DNA of 64,000 nucleotides from Larkinella knui (GTDB taxonomy: Bacteria; Bacteroidota; Bacteroidia; Cytophagales; Spirosomataceae): the NCBI RefSeq assembly GCF_003858645.1, contig NZ_RQJP01000002.1:620001-684000 (forward strand), read 5' to 3'. A model generated the notes under the pieces. That model was not told the DNA's origin. It did no database searches and saw only the letters and a program-made list of their open reading frames with translations. The first letter of the stretch is position 1. Each line of letters opens with the position of its first letter. Made by a program: the position numbers and the translations under genes. Below are positions 9,428-19,195 of this stretch, in pieces.

Positions 9428-9733
9428 CTAGACCAGGATTTCATCGATGGGAACGCTTTCAGCTTCGGCTTTCACCATTGCGATAAACTGATCGCACAAT
9501 TCGCCCAGATCGTCGGCAAGGTCGTTATTGGTGCTACGAACTGCGCCTGGTAGTTTAACGATGATTCGGCCGCCAACCTCTTCCAGCAAAATAAGCAGAC
9601 CCGGAAATACAACCGTAACCTCACCGGTGCTCGTCTGGTCGATGCTTTGAATCGGCCGACCGACCGGTCCAAATGCAAAGCCCTGCTTGAACTGATCCTG
9701 CAATTTGCGGTATATCTTTTCCATCATCTCCAT
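9428..9733 (-). CDS. Conserved small protein of unknown function
   Basis: 101 residues, acidic (many D/E in the last third), no signal peptide or membrane segment. The middle alternates hydrophobic residues as in beta strands ('EVTVVFPGLLILLEEVGGR', 'IIVKLPGAV') and the ends look helical. Three closely spaced Met codons leave the start open by up to 3 residues. It is convergent with the DUF5005 gene, 26 bp away. No family recognised. Confidence 0.55.
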   Translation of the reverse strand: MEMMEKIYRKLQDQFKQGFAFGPVGRPIQSIDQTSTGEVTVVFPGLLILLEEVGGRIIVKLPGAVRSTNNDLADDLGELCDQFIAMVKAEAESVPIDEILV

Positions 9734-10293
9734 CTTTCCAATCGCTGTTTGATCGGCAATTTAACGATTACTTTACAGCATTCAACGGGAACCGTGGCCG
9801 GAGGTGGGTGCGAATGGGCACGAATTTGGTAAAAAAACGAGGCATTTTGAATCCTAAACCCTTCTTTCGAATTCGCAATGTCAGCGTACAGTACGGTCAG
9901 CTTAACCGCTACGAAGCAATAGCATGGGATGGGTGGAGGGCAGGACAAAATATGAAGGAAGTACAATGCAAAACCGCTCCGGAAAATTCGAAAGTTACCA
10001 AATATCACAAACCTATTCACAGATCAATAAAGCTGTTCTTTCCGGTGCGCTTTTTTCGACGCTGAGAACCTCAATTAAAATTGTTTTCTACTCGGCATTA
10101 GGGAGCGGGACAGCCGCTTGTAAAAAAATAAACGGCATCCATTGGGCCAAGCCAGAAACGCCAATTTGTCGTTTTTCTCATTTTACTATAAATTTATTGC
10201 GATCGTTGATGCATACCTGTTTTCACAAAAACTTTTCTATCAGCAACGTTAAATCTGTTTATTTTACGCAGTCTAAATCTTAACCTACAAACC
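9734..10293. other. Intergenic region, nothing recognised
   Basis: 560 bp. Several open frames exist on both strands but none has a recognisable protein character or a believable start site. Likely holds the promoter of the lipoprotein gene at 10294. Confidence 0.4.
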
Positions 10294-10743
10294 ATGCGCA
10301 ACCTAGTTTGCTTCATCGTACTGAGTTTCCTGTTACCTTCTGGTTGCAAGCGAGAAAATGAGGGCTTTGATCCAGGAGGGCCCATCACCCGCTATCTGCA
10401 AGGGCGCTGGCAATTGGAAAAAATAGTGGCCCCTTCGGGTACAAAAACCGGCTCTCAGATTGGCTATACCGAGATAATCGAGTCGGGTAACAACCAGGTG
10501 GAGGACTATGACAAAATTTTCAGAAATGGTTCGCTGATTAACACGTACGTGTGGAGCCGTTCTGCTGCTCCGATTTTGAACGCATCGGATATGACGGTTA
10601 CCCTCACGTATGATAATGGGGTAAAGCGATTTTTTAAGATTAAGCAACAACCCGGCAAAACTACATTGGAGACCTCAGGCTATCTTTCCCAGATCGGTGC
10701 CGCCCAAGACTCTGTCAAGTATCATTACATTTCGGTTCAATAA
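10294..10743 (+). CDS. Small lipoprotein, lipocalin-like size
   Basis: 149 residues. Signal peptide with lipobox LPSGC (Cys18). After it, 'GPITRYLQGRWQLEKIVAP' followed by alternating strands ('MTVTLTYDNGVKRFFKIK', 'TTLETSGYLSQIG') resembles the small Bacteroidota lipocalin-like lipoproteins with an N-terminal 'GxWxLxxi' motif. Function unknown. It is followed 55 bp later by a beta-barrel-like secreted protein in the same direction; the two may be co-expressed. Confidence 0.7.
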   Translation: MRNLVCFIVLSFLLPSGCKRENEGFDPGGPITRYLQGRWQLEKIVAPSGTKTGSQIGYTEIIESGNNQVEDYDKIFRNGSLINTYVWSRSAAPILNASDMTVTLTYDNGVKRFFKIKQQPGKTTLETSGYLSQIGAAQDSVKYHYISVQ

Positions 10744-10798
10744 TTGAAAGGGAATACGAGCTTACCAGACCCGTATTGCAAGCTTGTATCACGACGCT

Positions 10799-11356
10799 AT
10801 GGCACCAGTGCAACGATGTTTATTTGCCATTTTTTTAGCACTTGCGTCATGGCATTGCTCGATGGCCCAAGAGGATGGTTTCAAAACAGGAGATGACGTA
10901 CCCCAAACTTCCAAAGCAAAAGCGATTTACGTTGAGGCAATGGGAAGTAGCGGTTGGGGTTTATCGCTCAATTATGATATGCGCTTCAAATCCGGCCATA
11001 AAGGTTGGGGGTTTCGAGCAGGTATTAACCAGCCCATTCAGGAAGGCCGAGCGCTAACCTATTCATTTCCCGTCCTTATCAACACCGTTAATTCCAACAA
11101 ACGCGTTGCCTTAGAAGCCGGAGCCGGCTTCATTTTAGCCTATCGGAAATGGACATACGAGGATCAAAATAATGTTATTCATCACAATAACGGGATTGAA
11201 TACCCCGCCGTTGCGAACGTAGGGGTGCGTTTTCAACCGTTGCGAACGGGTATTGTGTGGCGTTTGTATTGGGCACCTACCTGGCGAATTGGCTCCTCCG
11301 CTCAGAACACCAATTTACGGTGGTTCGGCACTTCTTTAGGGATCGGTTTTAACTAA
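10799..11356 (+). CDS. Outer-membrane beta-barrel-like protein
   Basis: 185 residues from the ATG at 10799 (an in-frame TTG at 10784 would add 5). Residues 1-22 are a signal peptide ending in SMA/QED. The mature part alternates strands and turns rich in aromatic residues and Gly ('GWGLSLNYDMRFKSGHKGWG', 'VALEAGAGFILAYRKW') and ends '...SLGIGFN' with a terminal strand, the pattern of small outer-membrane barrels. No specific family recognised. Confidence 0.65.
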   Translation: MAPVQRCLFAIFLALASWHCSMAQEDGFKTGDDVPQTSKAKAIYVEAMGSSGWGLSLNYDMRFKSGHKGWGFRAGINQPIQEGRALTYSFPVLINTVNSNKRVALEAGAGFILAYRKWTYEDQNNVIHHNNGIEYPAVANVGVRFQPLRTGIVWRLYWAPTWRIGSSAQNTNLRWFGTSLGIGFN

Positions 11357-11731
11357 GCGGTGCCCCGATTTTACGAACGATATCCATATGGGTATTTCAG
11401 TGATGTTGACTCCGTCTGCGGCTGTAATGGCAAGATCTACAGCAATGCCTGGCCAGGTAATTATTCCGTTGGGATCGGGGAACTACTCGTTTGAAATCAG
11501 CAATTGAAAAGGAACAGAACTTCACTATACCCTAAGAGGCAGCTACGCATTCGCAACGAGCACCATTCATCAGGCATTCATTTGTTGTATCGTCCTGAAA
11601 TGGCCCTTACACAATTTGAACTGACCTGTTGACGCCAAATAAGAAGTAATTGTTTCTATACTTTCGCACCGCTGCGACGGCACGGCAACAGTTGTCCGAT
11701 TTTACCGGATTACTTACAATGGGCATAAAAT
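11357..11731. other. Intergenic region with possible IS-end remnant
   Basis: No gene seen. Around 11621-11645 there is a motif (GAACTGACCTGTTGACG and following bases) that recurs with few changes at 28628, next to a transposase-like fragment, so it may be a leftover insertion-sequence end. Confidence 0.35.
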
Positions 11732-11761
11732 AGTCCGTCAAATAATACAATCTGACGGACT
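11732..11761 (-). terminator. Likely terminator of the fructan operon
   Basis: Perfect 9-bp inverted repeat AGTCCGTCA / TGACGGACT with a 12-nt loop, about 60 bp beyond the stop codon of the GH32 gene. Read on the minus strand it is followed by ATTTTATG, a weak T-rich tail. Confidence 0.6.
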
Positions 11762-11822
11762 TGCTTAGGAAATTCAAACGAGCCTATCGTTTAATCGGAT
11801 TTTCTAAATTTGGCTTTCATCT

Positions 11823-13343
11823 TTATTCAACCGTTGACAAAAGCGGTGTGTAGCTCACTACGGGTGCTGAACTGCCGCCTTTGGCTGAGCTAATGAACAA
11901 TTTGGTCAGGTCACTTTCCGGAAAAAAGATGTCGGTCATGACGGTAAGCCCATCATCAGCAAACATCTCAATGGAAGCTACATCGACCAGAATCGTAAGG
12001 GTCATGGTTGTCGATGAGGAGGAACGGGGAGCGATGTGGCGTTTGCCAAATCCTTTTTCAAAGTCTATTTTGCCCGACTTTGACCGATCGATAAAATAGG
12101 CATTAGCGGTTTTGTCATACCCAAAAATCAACTCGTTGCCCTGTTCGTTGGCCAGTGTCATTGAAAAGTCACTTGAATTCGAAGTAGCGATATCCAGCTT
12201 GAACGATCGGGTTTTCGATTGAGCCGGTAGGTCGAACGGTGTTTTAGCCGTCGGGTTTTTCAGCGCAACTCGTTGGCCATTCAGGGCATTAAGTTCCTTG
12301 ACAGGCATAGAGATGAGACACAGCTCGTTGCCCACTTCTTTTAAGCCAAGCTCCCGTGGCACGGTGGTGGCACTCCGCCAGGGCGAGGTAGGCACGACTC
12401 CCGCATACTGCCAATTGCTCATCCATCCCATGAAAAGGGTCCGGTTACCCGTATTGGCAAACGTCACGCCCGCATAATTATCCGTGCCATAATCAACCCA
12501 TTTGGTTTTCGTTGAATACGGTTTGAACGTTTTGCCATCAAAATCACCTACGAAATATTGGGTAGCGGAACCACCGTTTGGCCCACCCGGATTGATGCTC
12601 ACCAGCAACACCCACGCTTTTTTACCCTTATGATCCAGCGGAAACAGGTCTGGGCACTCCCAAACACCCCCGTGCGCCCCTACCTCCTTACCAAACTCAC
12701 TTTCCTTGGTCCATTCCTTCAGATTGGGAGATGAATAAAACGTAACCCGATCTTTAGTCGCCAGGGTCATAACCCACTTTTTCTGAGACTCATACCAGCG
12801 AACCTTGGGGTCGCGAAAATCTGTAATGCCGGGATTAGGCAGGACCGGATTACCCGCGTATTTAGTCCACGTTTTTCCTTCATCAAGACTATACGCCAGG
12901 CTCTGGTATTCATGTTTATCCGTTTTCGCTTTTTCAAGCTTCGGATTGTGATGCGTGAAAATGGCCACCAGGGGTGTCTGACCATTTTTCCCCAAACCGC
13001 TGGTGTTGTTTACGTCAACCACTACACTCCCGGAGAAGATATACCCCAGACTATCCGGATACAAGGCGATGGGCTGCTCCTGCCAATGCACCAGATCGGT
13101 GCTGGTCGTATGCCCCCAGTGCATGGGCCCCCAGGTCATCCCGTCCGGGTAATACTGAAAAAACAGATGGTACGTCCCTTTATAATACACCATGCCGTTC
13201 GGGTCATTCATCCAATGGGCTTTGGGCGAAAAATGAAACTGGGGCCGATGGGCTTCTGACGTTGGAATACCCTGGCCAGTTTGCCCAAAGGAAAGGTACA
13301 TGGGCAACGTAAGGAAGAGAGCTAAAAAAAGTCTGGTTTGCAT
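11823..13343 (-). CDS. Glycoside hydrolase family 32 fructanase (levanase / inulinase / beta-fructosidase)
   Basis: 506 residues with an N-terminal signal peptide (MQTRLFLALFLTLPMYLSFG). Hydrolyses beta-fructosyl bonds. All three catalytic motifs of GH32 are present: 'WMNDPNG' (nucleophile D47), 'FRDP' (transition-state stabiliser D178) and 'ECPDL' (acid/base E229). After the five-bladed propeller, about residue 350 on is the C-terminal beta-sandwich. Last gene of the fructan operon, 70 bp beyond susD. Endo versus exo action and the levan/inulin/sucrose preference cannot be read from sequence. Secretion implies action on polymer or oligomer outside the cytoplasm. Confidence 0.94.
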   Translation of the reverse strand: MQTRLFLALFLTLPMYLSFGQTGQGIPTSEAHRPQFHFSPKAHWMNDPNGMVYYKGTYHLFFQYYPDGMTWGPMHWGHTTSTDLVHWQEQPIALYPDSLGYIFSGSVVVDVNNTSGLGKNGQTPLVAIFTHHNPKLEKAKTDKHEYQSLAYSLDEGKTWTKYAGNPVLPNPGITDFRDPKVRWYESQKKWVMTLATKDRVTFYSSPNLKEWTKESEFGKEVGAHGGVWECPDLFPLDHKGKKAWVLLVSINPGGPNGGSATQYFVGDFDGKTFKPYSTKTKWVDYGTDNYAGVTFANTGNRTLFMGWMSNWQYAGVVPTSPWRSATTVPRELGLKEVGNELCLISMPVKELNALNGQRVALKNPTAKTPFDLPAQSKTRSFKLDIATSNSSDFSMTLANEQGNELIFGYDKTANAYFIDRSKSGKIDFEKGFGKRHIAPRSSSSTTMTLTILVDVASIEMFADDGLTVMTDIFFPESDLTKLFISSAKGGSSAPVVSYTPLLSTVE

Positions 13344-13413
13344 AACGAGTGTATTTAACGAAAAAATGAGGGCGGGAAGTCATCGTAAGCAGGACGCCCC
13401 GCCCGACCTTTAA

Positions 13414-15135
13414 CTACCAACCTGGATTCTGTTTATATAGCCCTTTACTGAAGTTGATCTGGTTGAGCGGAATGGGTAAATACTCATCCCGGTTTTTGGT
13501 AAACTTGGCCTCTTTTAAATAGTCACGCTTCGTTTTTTCCGTCGAGAAGTAACTGTTCAGGTACTCAGCGGCAACGCCCCAGCGGACCAGATCGAAAAAC
13601 CGGTTGCCTTCCATCGCCAGTTCGAGCCGCCGTTCCCAGCGAAGTGCCTGTCGGGCAAAGCTTTGGTTCCAGGTGCAGTTCACCCCGGGCTGGTACGTAC
13701 CAATCAGGTAATTCGACGTTGGTTTACCCGTGGCATCTTTTAGCAAACCCGTACTTTTTGATGCGCGTTGCCGGAGTTGATTAATCAGTGGTAGTGCTTC
13801 GTCCTGCCGGCCCAGTTCAATCAAGGCTTCAGCCCGCCATAACAGGACATCCGCATACCGAATCAACACTGAATTCTTCGAACTGCTCATAAACGGCGCT
13901 ACTTTCCGAAAAGCGGGACTATCGGGTGCTACGGTTTCTTTCATCGATGCGGTAGCGCCGTAAATTTCGGGTGCTCGTGCCCACTCAGTTTTAAAAATAT
14001 AGTTGGGCTTGTACTTATACGGATGGCCGGGTATAGCCACCGTATGATCAACACGGGGGTCAACGGCATTGCTCAGAAAGTCAGCGGGGGTAGTGATATC
14101 GCTGGTATTGTAGGTATCGAATAGTGGAAGTCCGTTCTTATCCGTCTTGAACGCATTGATCAGATTCTGACTGGGTAAGTGAAAACCGCAGCACCCGTAT
14201 TCCTGGTTCATCGGATAATTGAGCATGCTGCTCCAGTCAAGACGGCCTTTGGGCGTTCCGTCATCAATCGAGCGCTGAATGGCAAAAATCGACTCGATCC
14301 CATTATCGTTCTCGGGCAGGAAGTTCTTAGCAAAATCATCGTACAAGCCGTATTTACCCGAGGCAATCACCTCGCCCGTTAGTTTTTCAACTTCGGCTAA
14401 TTTGGCCGGGTCGATGCCGGTTACGTTATACCGGGCATCCTGCTTGTAGGCTTGATACAACAGCGTCTTGGCCAGATAGGCCTTAGCGGCTACCTGATTG
14501 GCCCGGCCCACCTCGGGTTGCGTAGCGGGCAGATCGGTAGTACCCACCCGGAAATCAGCGGAAATTTTATCCCAGAGCTGATCGCTGCTTAACGCGTCAT
14601 TCGGGATGGTCGCGTATTGATCAACGGCTACGGTTTCGTCGATATAGGGCACGCGGTTAAACATAATCTTTAAATCGAAGTAGTTATGACCCCGCAAAAA
14701 GCGCATCTCAGCCTGCCGGATTTTCTTGTTCGGGTAATCCACTTCACTAATGGCATTCAGCCGGCGCAACGCGTCGTTGGCCCGGGAGATGGAGACGTAA
14801 AAGCGAAACCAGATCTCGTCGGCCGGCCCCAGGTCGGGGCGGATGTAGGAGAAGGTTTCAAAGAAATGAAATTCAGAGATGTCGGCCGTTCCAGCCCCAC
14901 CTTTATAGGCATCCCCCGAGCGTAAATTACCGTATGGCCAGAGGGTAAACGGAGCGGTATAATGATCGTTGCCCAGGGCTGAATAGGCCGCTACACACAT
15001 TTTGTCGATGTTTTCGGGCGTATTTAATTCCTCGCTGCTGATGACGGCTTTGGGCGTAACATCCAGGGTACTCTGACAAGCCAGCGTAACACTCATCAAG
15101 GCGCCCGTAAGCAGCCACTGTTTTATTGTTTTCAT
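13414..15135 (-). CDS. SusD/RagB-family nutrient-binding outer-membrane lipoprotein
   Basis: 573 residues. Signal peptide with lipobox TLAC (Cys20). TPR-like SusD fold is shown by 'EIWFRFYVSISRANDALRRL', 'QAEMRFLRGHNYFDLKIMFN' and the C-terminal 'RWERRLELAMEGNRFFDLVR' plus 'YLPIPLNQINFSKGLYKQNP', all SusD-family landmarks. It caps the SusC transporter encoded 21 bp upstream and captures oligosaccharides, here presumably fructan, judged from the GH32 and fructokinase neighbours. Confidence 0.95.
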   Translation of the reverse strand: MKTIKQWLLTGALMSVTLACQSTLDVTPKAVISSEELNTPENIDKMCVAAYSALGNDHYTAPFTLWPYGNLRSGDAYKGGAGTADISEFHFFETFSYIRPDLGPADEIWFRFYVSISRANDALRRLNAISEVDYPNKKIRQAEMRFLRGHNYFDLKIMFNRVPYIDETVAVDQYATIPNDALSSDQLWDKISADFRVGTTDLPATQPEVGRANQVAAKAYLAKTLLYQAYKQDARYNVTGIDPAKLAEVEKLTGEVIASGKYGLYDDFAKNFLPENDNGIESIFAIQRSIDDGTPKGRLDWSSMLNYPMNQEYGCCGFHLPSQNLINAFKTDKNGLPLFDTYNTSDITTPADFLSNAVDPRVDHTVAIPGHPYKYKPNYIFKTEWARAPEIYGATASMKETVAPDSPAFRKVAPFMSSSKNSVLIRYADVLLWRAEALIELGRQDEALPLINQLRQRASKSTGLLKDATGKPTSNYLIGTYQPGVNCTWNQSFARQALRWERRLELAMEGNRFFDLVRWGVAAEYLNSYFSTEKTKRDYLKEAKFTKNRDEYLPIPLNQINFSKGLYKQNPGW

Positions 15136-15156
15136 AGTCGATGTCGATTCAAACGA

Positions 15157-18100
15157 TTAGAAGGAGAAATTGACGCCAGCCGTATACATGGCCGGAATGG
15201 GGTAATTGGAGTTTGGCGTTTCCGGATCGACGCCCGTATAGGCGTTGGAATGGCTGGCGGGCCTGATCGTCAGCAGGTTTTGTCCTTGGACGTACACGCG
15301 GGCCCGTTGCATTTTTAACTTTTGCACCAGCGTGAGCGGCAGGTTATAGCCTACCTGGATATTGCGCAATTTGAGGTAGGAGCCGTTTTCGACAAAATAC
15401 GTGGAGCCACGCGCTTCGTTGTTTTTATCGGTCAGCGTCAGCGCCGGAATTGTGGTGCCGGTGTTGGTTGGTGACCAGGCATTCAGCGTGCGAGCGCCCA
15501 GGTTGGTACCCGAAAATAGAGAGGCAAAATCGGTCTGACTCTTGTTATTATTATACACATCATTGCCCTGGACGCCCTGGAAGAAAAATGCAACATCAAC
15601 GCCTTTGTAGGATAGACTGGCGTTAAAGCCATAATTGAACTTGGGATCGCTTAAGCCAATCCAGGTCCGGTCAACCGCATCGATTTTGCCATCGCCATTG
15701 AGGTCTTTATAACGAAGCCGCCCAATGCCTTTCCCAACCTGCTGGCCAGCCGCGTCCACCTCGGCCTGATTCTGAAAAATTCCGTCCGTTACGTACCCGT
15801 AAATCGAATTGACCGACCGACCCAAAATGTTGACGTCCGTGCCATTCCCGCCGTAGGCATTTACCACTTCCTCGGGCAGGCTGATCACTTTGTTGCGGTA
15901 GGTAAACAGGTTGCCCGACAGGTTATAGGTCAATCCGCCAATCCGGTTCTGATAACCGAGCTGAATCTCAACGCCTTTGTTTTGCATGGAAGCCCCGTTT
16001 ACCCAGCGGCCACCTCCTTCACCCACCACGCCCAGGTAAGGCGGCTGGACCAGAATATCGCTGGTGTTTTTGATAAAATAATCCACCGAACCGGTCAGTT
16101 TGTAATTGAAAAAACCAAAGTCGATGCCGTAATTGGTCTGGGTCAGCGTTTCCCACTTTAAATTGGCGTTACCCAGTTGGGTCCGCTGAAAGCCCGATGG
16201 CAGGCTACCTGTATTCACGCCCGTGATATCATAAGCCGTACCGGTATCTTCGGTCCAGGTCGGATCGATCCCATAATTGGCGGTATACAGCGAGTAGATC
16301 GCATTGTTGGCAATATTCTGGTTGCCCGTCTGGCCCCAGCCCACCCGTAGCTTTAATTCGGACAAAGACGGTAGCTGATCTTTCAGGAACACTTCGTCAC
16401 TGATTCGCCAGCCCAGCGACAGAGCCGGAAAAACGCCATACTGATTATTCTGGCCAAACCGCGAGGATCCGTCACGACGAACCGTTACCGAAGCCAGGTA
16501 CTTATCGTTGTAGGCATAGTTGATTTTGCCAAAGTAGGACATCAAGGCGTAGGCAGAACCCGTACCCCCGTTGTCTTTATTGCCCGAACCTGCATCCAGA
16601 TACATATAATCGGGCGTTTGCAGCGCAAAATTCTGGCGGCTGGCCGAGAAAATCTGGCTATTAAACTTGATCTGCTCAGTGCCCAGTACGACGTCGAAGC
16701 GACTCTTACCCGTGGCCAGGTTGTAATTCAGCGTATTTTGCCACACCCAGTTGCCGAAGAAATTATCCGTATTGGTGACCCGATTGGTGGGGTCGGATAA
16801 AAATCCGGAGGTGTAGGCTTTGTACATCGACCGCAGGCTGGTCATGGTGTAGTCAACACCGATGTTGGATCGCAGATGTAACTTAGGAAGTACTTCCAGA
16901 TCGATGAAAGCATTACCAAACAGGCGGCCCAGGAACGTATGGTTTTGCTTGTTATCTTCAATAAGCCGCACCGGGTTCTGCCGGTCACTCATGCTTGGGG
17001 CTGGCCCACCCCAGCCGCCATTTACGGTATAAACCGGTACAATGGGTTGCTGAATGAGGGCCAGATACAACACGTCCCCAGTCGGAATCTCAGTCTGCCG
17101 ACTTTTGGTAAACATGAAATTTTCCCCTATTTTGAGTTTTCCCTTCAGAAAACTATAGTCCGAATTCATGCGGGCAATCAGCCGGTTCAGGTTCGTTCCT
17201 TTCACGATACCGTCGTGGTTGAAATAATTCAGCGAAAAGAGCATGTTTCCCCGCTCACTCCCATTCGATAGGTTCAGGTTGTACGACTGAATAATACCGG
17301 TTTGGGCGATTTCGTCAAACCAGCGGGTATCGGCCGGGCGCATGGTATGCTGAGGATCAATAAACTCGGGGAAGGTAATTTTATCCAGCACTTGCTGCCC
17401 GTTGGCATCCACATGCGACTGAAACTGATACAGGGGGCTGGTTGGTTTCACCCCGTCGTTGACGGCTGCCTGCCAGAACACCCGCGCCCGCTGCTCGGTA
17501 TTGAGTACTTTCAGCTTGGAGGTGTACTGCTGCGCGGTACCAGACACCGTAAAATCGACGCGGCTCACTCCCTGTTTCGCTCGTTTGGTCGTTACGATAA
17601 TAACGCCGTTACCCGCCCGCGACCCGTAGATGCTCGCTGCGGAGGCATCTTTAAGCACCTGAATGGATTCGATGTCATTCTGATTCAGGGTTTGCAGGCC
17701 CTCCGTGGTCGGTACACCGTCGATTACGTAAAGCGGGCCGCTACCGCCCGACAAGGTACTCTGCCCCCGAATCTGCACATTCGCGGGTGCGCCAGGACTT
17801 CCGTCGGTGGTGATGTAAACCCCCGCGACCCGTCCCTGGAGGTTCTGCATGACGTTGGGAGAAGGCAGCGTTTGCACGTCACTTAATTTCACCACCGCCA
17901 CCGCACCGGTCAAATCGGCTTTACGCTCTTCTTTGTAGCCCGTTACGACAACTTCATTCAGGTTTTGCAGGTCATCTTCCAATACCACACTGATTGCACT
18001 GGCGTTGCCAACCGGCACTTCTTTCGTTATCATACCCACAAAGGAAAACACCAGCGTAGCGCCCGAAGAAACGGTGAGTTTATAGCTGCCGTCGGTATTC

Positions 18101-18264
18101 GTTGTGGTGCCGTTCTGGGTTCCTTTTTCAAGGACGGTCACCCCCGGTATGCCTTTGTTATCTGTTTTGGCCGTAACCAGGCCCGATACGGCTACTTTGG
18201 TCTGGGCCAGCGCCAGAGGCCCCGTTAGCAGGACCAGGAGCAGGATTATTATAGGTAGTTTCAT
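15157..18264 (-). CDS. SusC/RagA-family TonB-dependent transporter
   Basis: 1035 residues. Signal peptide (about 1-20, ...ALAQ), an N-terminal carboxypeptidase-regulatory-like domain ('VSGLVTAKTDNKGIPGVTVL'), then the TonB-box region and plug ('NLNEVVVTGYKEERKADLTG', 'LQGRVAGVYITTDGSPGA', 'PLYVIDGVPT'), and a 22-strand barrel ending '...PIPAMYTAGVNFSF' with terminal Phe. Imports glycans across the outer membrane with SusD. Operon spacing is tight on both sides (21 bp to susD, 19 bp from the kinase). Fructan specificity is inferred from neighbours. Confidence 0.96.
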   Translation of the reverse strand: MKLPIIILLLVLLTGPLALAQTKVAVSGLVTAKTDNKGIPGVTVLEKGTQNGTTTNTDGSYKLTVSSGATLVFSFVGMITKEVPVGNASAISVVLEDDLQNLNEVVVTGYKEERKADLTGAVAVVKLSDVQTLPSPNVMQNLQGRVAGVYITTDGSPGAPANVQIRGQSTLSGGSGPLYVIDGVPTTEGLQTLNQNDIESIQVLKDASAASIYGSRAGNGVIIVTTKRAKQGVSRVDFTVSGTAQQYTSKLKVLNTEQRARVFWQAAVNDGVKPTSPLYQFQSHVDANGQQVLDKITFPEFIDPQHTMRPADTRWFDEIAQTGIIQSYNLNLSNGSERGNMLFSLNYFNHDGIVKGTNLNRLIARMNSDYSFLKGKLKIGENFMFTKSRQTEIPTGDVLYLALIQQPIVPVYTVNGGWGGPAPSMSDRQNPVRLIEDNKQNHTFLGRLFGNAFIDLEVLPKLHLRSNIGVDYTMTSLRSMYKAYTSGFLSDPTNRVTNTDNFFGNWVWQNTLNYNLATGKSRFDVVLGTEQIKFNSQIFSASRQNFALQTPDYMYLDAGSGNKDNGGTGSAYALMSYFGKINYAYNDKYLASVTVRRDGSSRFGQNNQYGVFPALSLGWRISDEVFLKDQLPSLSELKLRVGWGQTGNQNIANNAIYSLYTANYGIDPTWTEDTGTAYDITGVNTGSLPSGFQRTQLGNANLKWETLTQTNYGIDFGFFNYKLTGSVDYFIKNTSDILVQPPYLGVVGEGGGRWVNGASMQNKGVEIQLGYQNRIGGLTYNLSGNLFTYRNKVISLPEEVVNAYGGNGTDVNILGRSVNSIYGYVTDGIFQNQAEVDAAGQQVGKGIGRLRYKDLNGDGKIDAVDRTWIGLSDPKFNYGFNASLSYKGVDVAFFFQGVQGNDVYNNNKSQTDFASLFSGTNLGARTLNAWSPTNTGTTIPALTLTDKNNEARGSTYFVENGSYLKLRNIQVGYNLPLTLVQKLKMQRARVYVQGQNLLTIRPASHSNAYTGVDPETPNSNYPIPAMYTAGVNFSF

Positions 18265-18283
18265 GTTTTTCGTTATCAGGAAG

Positions 18284-19183
18284 TTAATTAATTGTCAGAG
18301 AGACTTTTTTCAGGAATGCATGGATCATAGCTTCCGAAAAGGCCGGCGTAGCACCCCGCTGGGTAGCGACGTAAGCCCCCGTGGCGCAGGCAAATTCAAG
18401 GGTTTTTGGGTGAGCTTCACCCTGCAATAGTTTATAGAGGAAAGCCGCCAGAAACGCATCCCCACTCCCGATGGTATCTTCGACTTCCACCGCAAAGCCG
18501 GGTTGCTGATAAAAGCCGGTTTTATCCAGTAGGGCGGCCCCTTTTTCGCCAAGCGTCACGCACAGCAGGTCCAGTTGATAGCGCTCCCGTATTTGGTACA
18601 TAGCACTTTGCACGTCCGGCTCGGGGCCGTACCAGGTCGCTAATTCGCTCAGTTCATGCTCGTTCAGCTTGGCGATATCGGCCTGCCGGAGCAGTTGTTC
18701 GACCGATGCCCGCTGGTAATGGGGAGCCCGCAGATTGACGTCGAACACCGTACGGGGGGCTACTTCCAGAAGTGCCAGCAGCGTTTCGAGGGTCTGGGGA
18801 CTACGGGCCGCCAGACTGCCATAGACGAACAGCGTGCTCTTTTCAACGGCACTCAGCAGCAGAGAGTCCATACTAATGTAATCCCAGGCCACGGGTTGAA
18901 CAATCTTATACGTCACCTCATGGGTGTCCGACAAATTCGCTTTGGCGATACCCGTTAAATGCGTCTGGCCCGTCTGAATTAAGTCTAGCGGCAGCTGCTT
19001 AGCAGCTAAGAAATCCAGTAATTCCTGACCTAGATCATCGCTGCCCACCCGGCTGATGAGCTGAGCATTCAGGCCAAAATTGCGCAGGTCAGCCGCTACA
19101 TTCATAGGTGCCCCGCCGGGTTGTCTGCTGGTGGGCAAAACGTCCCAGAGGACCTCGCCGAAGCAAGTAATAATGGGTGTCAT
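18284..19183 (-). CDS. PfkB-family carbohydrate kinase, probable fructokinase
   Basis: 299 residues. Phosphorylates a free sugar, here presumably fructose to fructose-6-phosphate. PfkB motif 1 is 'GGAPMNVAADLRNFG' (about residues 23-37) and motif 2 is 'DTIGSGDAF' (236-244), which carries the catalytic Asp and anion hole. The N-terminus 'CFGEVLWDVLP' is fructokinase-like. It lies between the MFS porter (12 bp upstream) and susC (19 bp downstream), matching the cytoplasmic step after fructose uptake. Confidence 0.92.
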   Translation of the reverse strand: MTPIITCFGEVLWDVLPTSRQPGGAPMNVAADLRNFGLNAQLISRVGSDDLGQELLDFLAAKQLPLDLIQTGQTHLTGIAKANLSDTHEVTYKIVQPVAWDYISMDSLLLSAVEKSTLFVYGSLAARSPQTLETLLALLEVAPRTVFDVNLRAPHYQRASVEQLLRQADIAKLNEHELSELATWYGPEPDVQSAMYQIRERYQLDLLCVTLGEKGAALLDKTGFYQQPGFAVEVEDTIGSGDAFLAAFLYKLLQGEAHPKTLEFACATGAYVATQRGATPAFSEAMIHAFLKKVSLTIN

Positions 19184-19195
19184 ACGGAGTCTGGT

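Noticed and set aside
9724-10283. Overlapping 98- and 119-codon frames in the gap before the lipoprotein gene
   Set aside because: Overlap each other on opposite strands, lack protein-like composition and have no plausible start signals.
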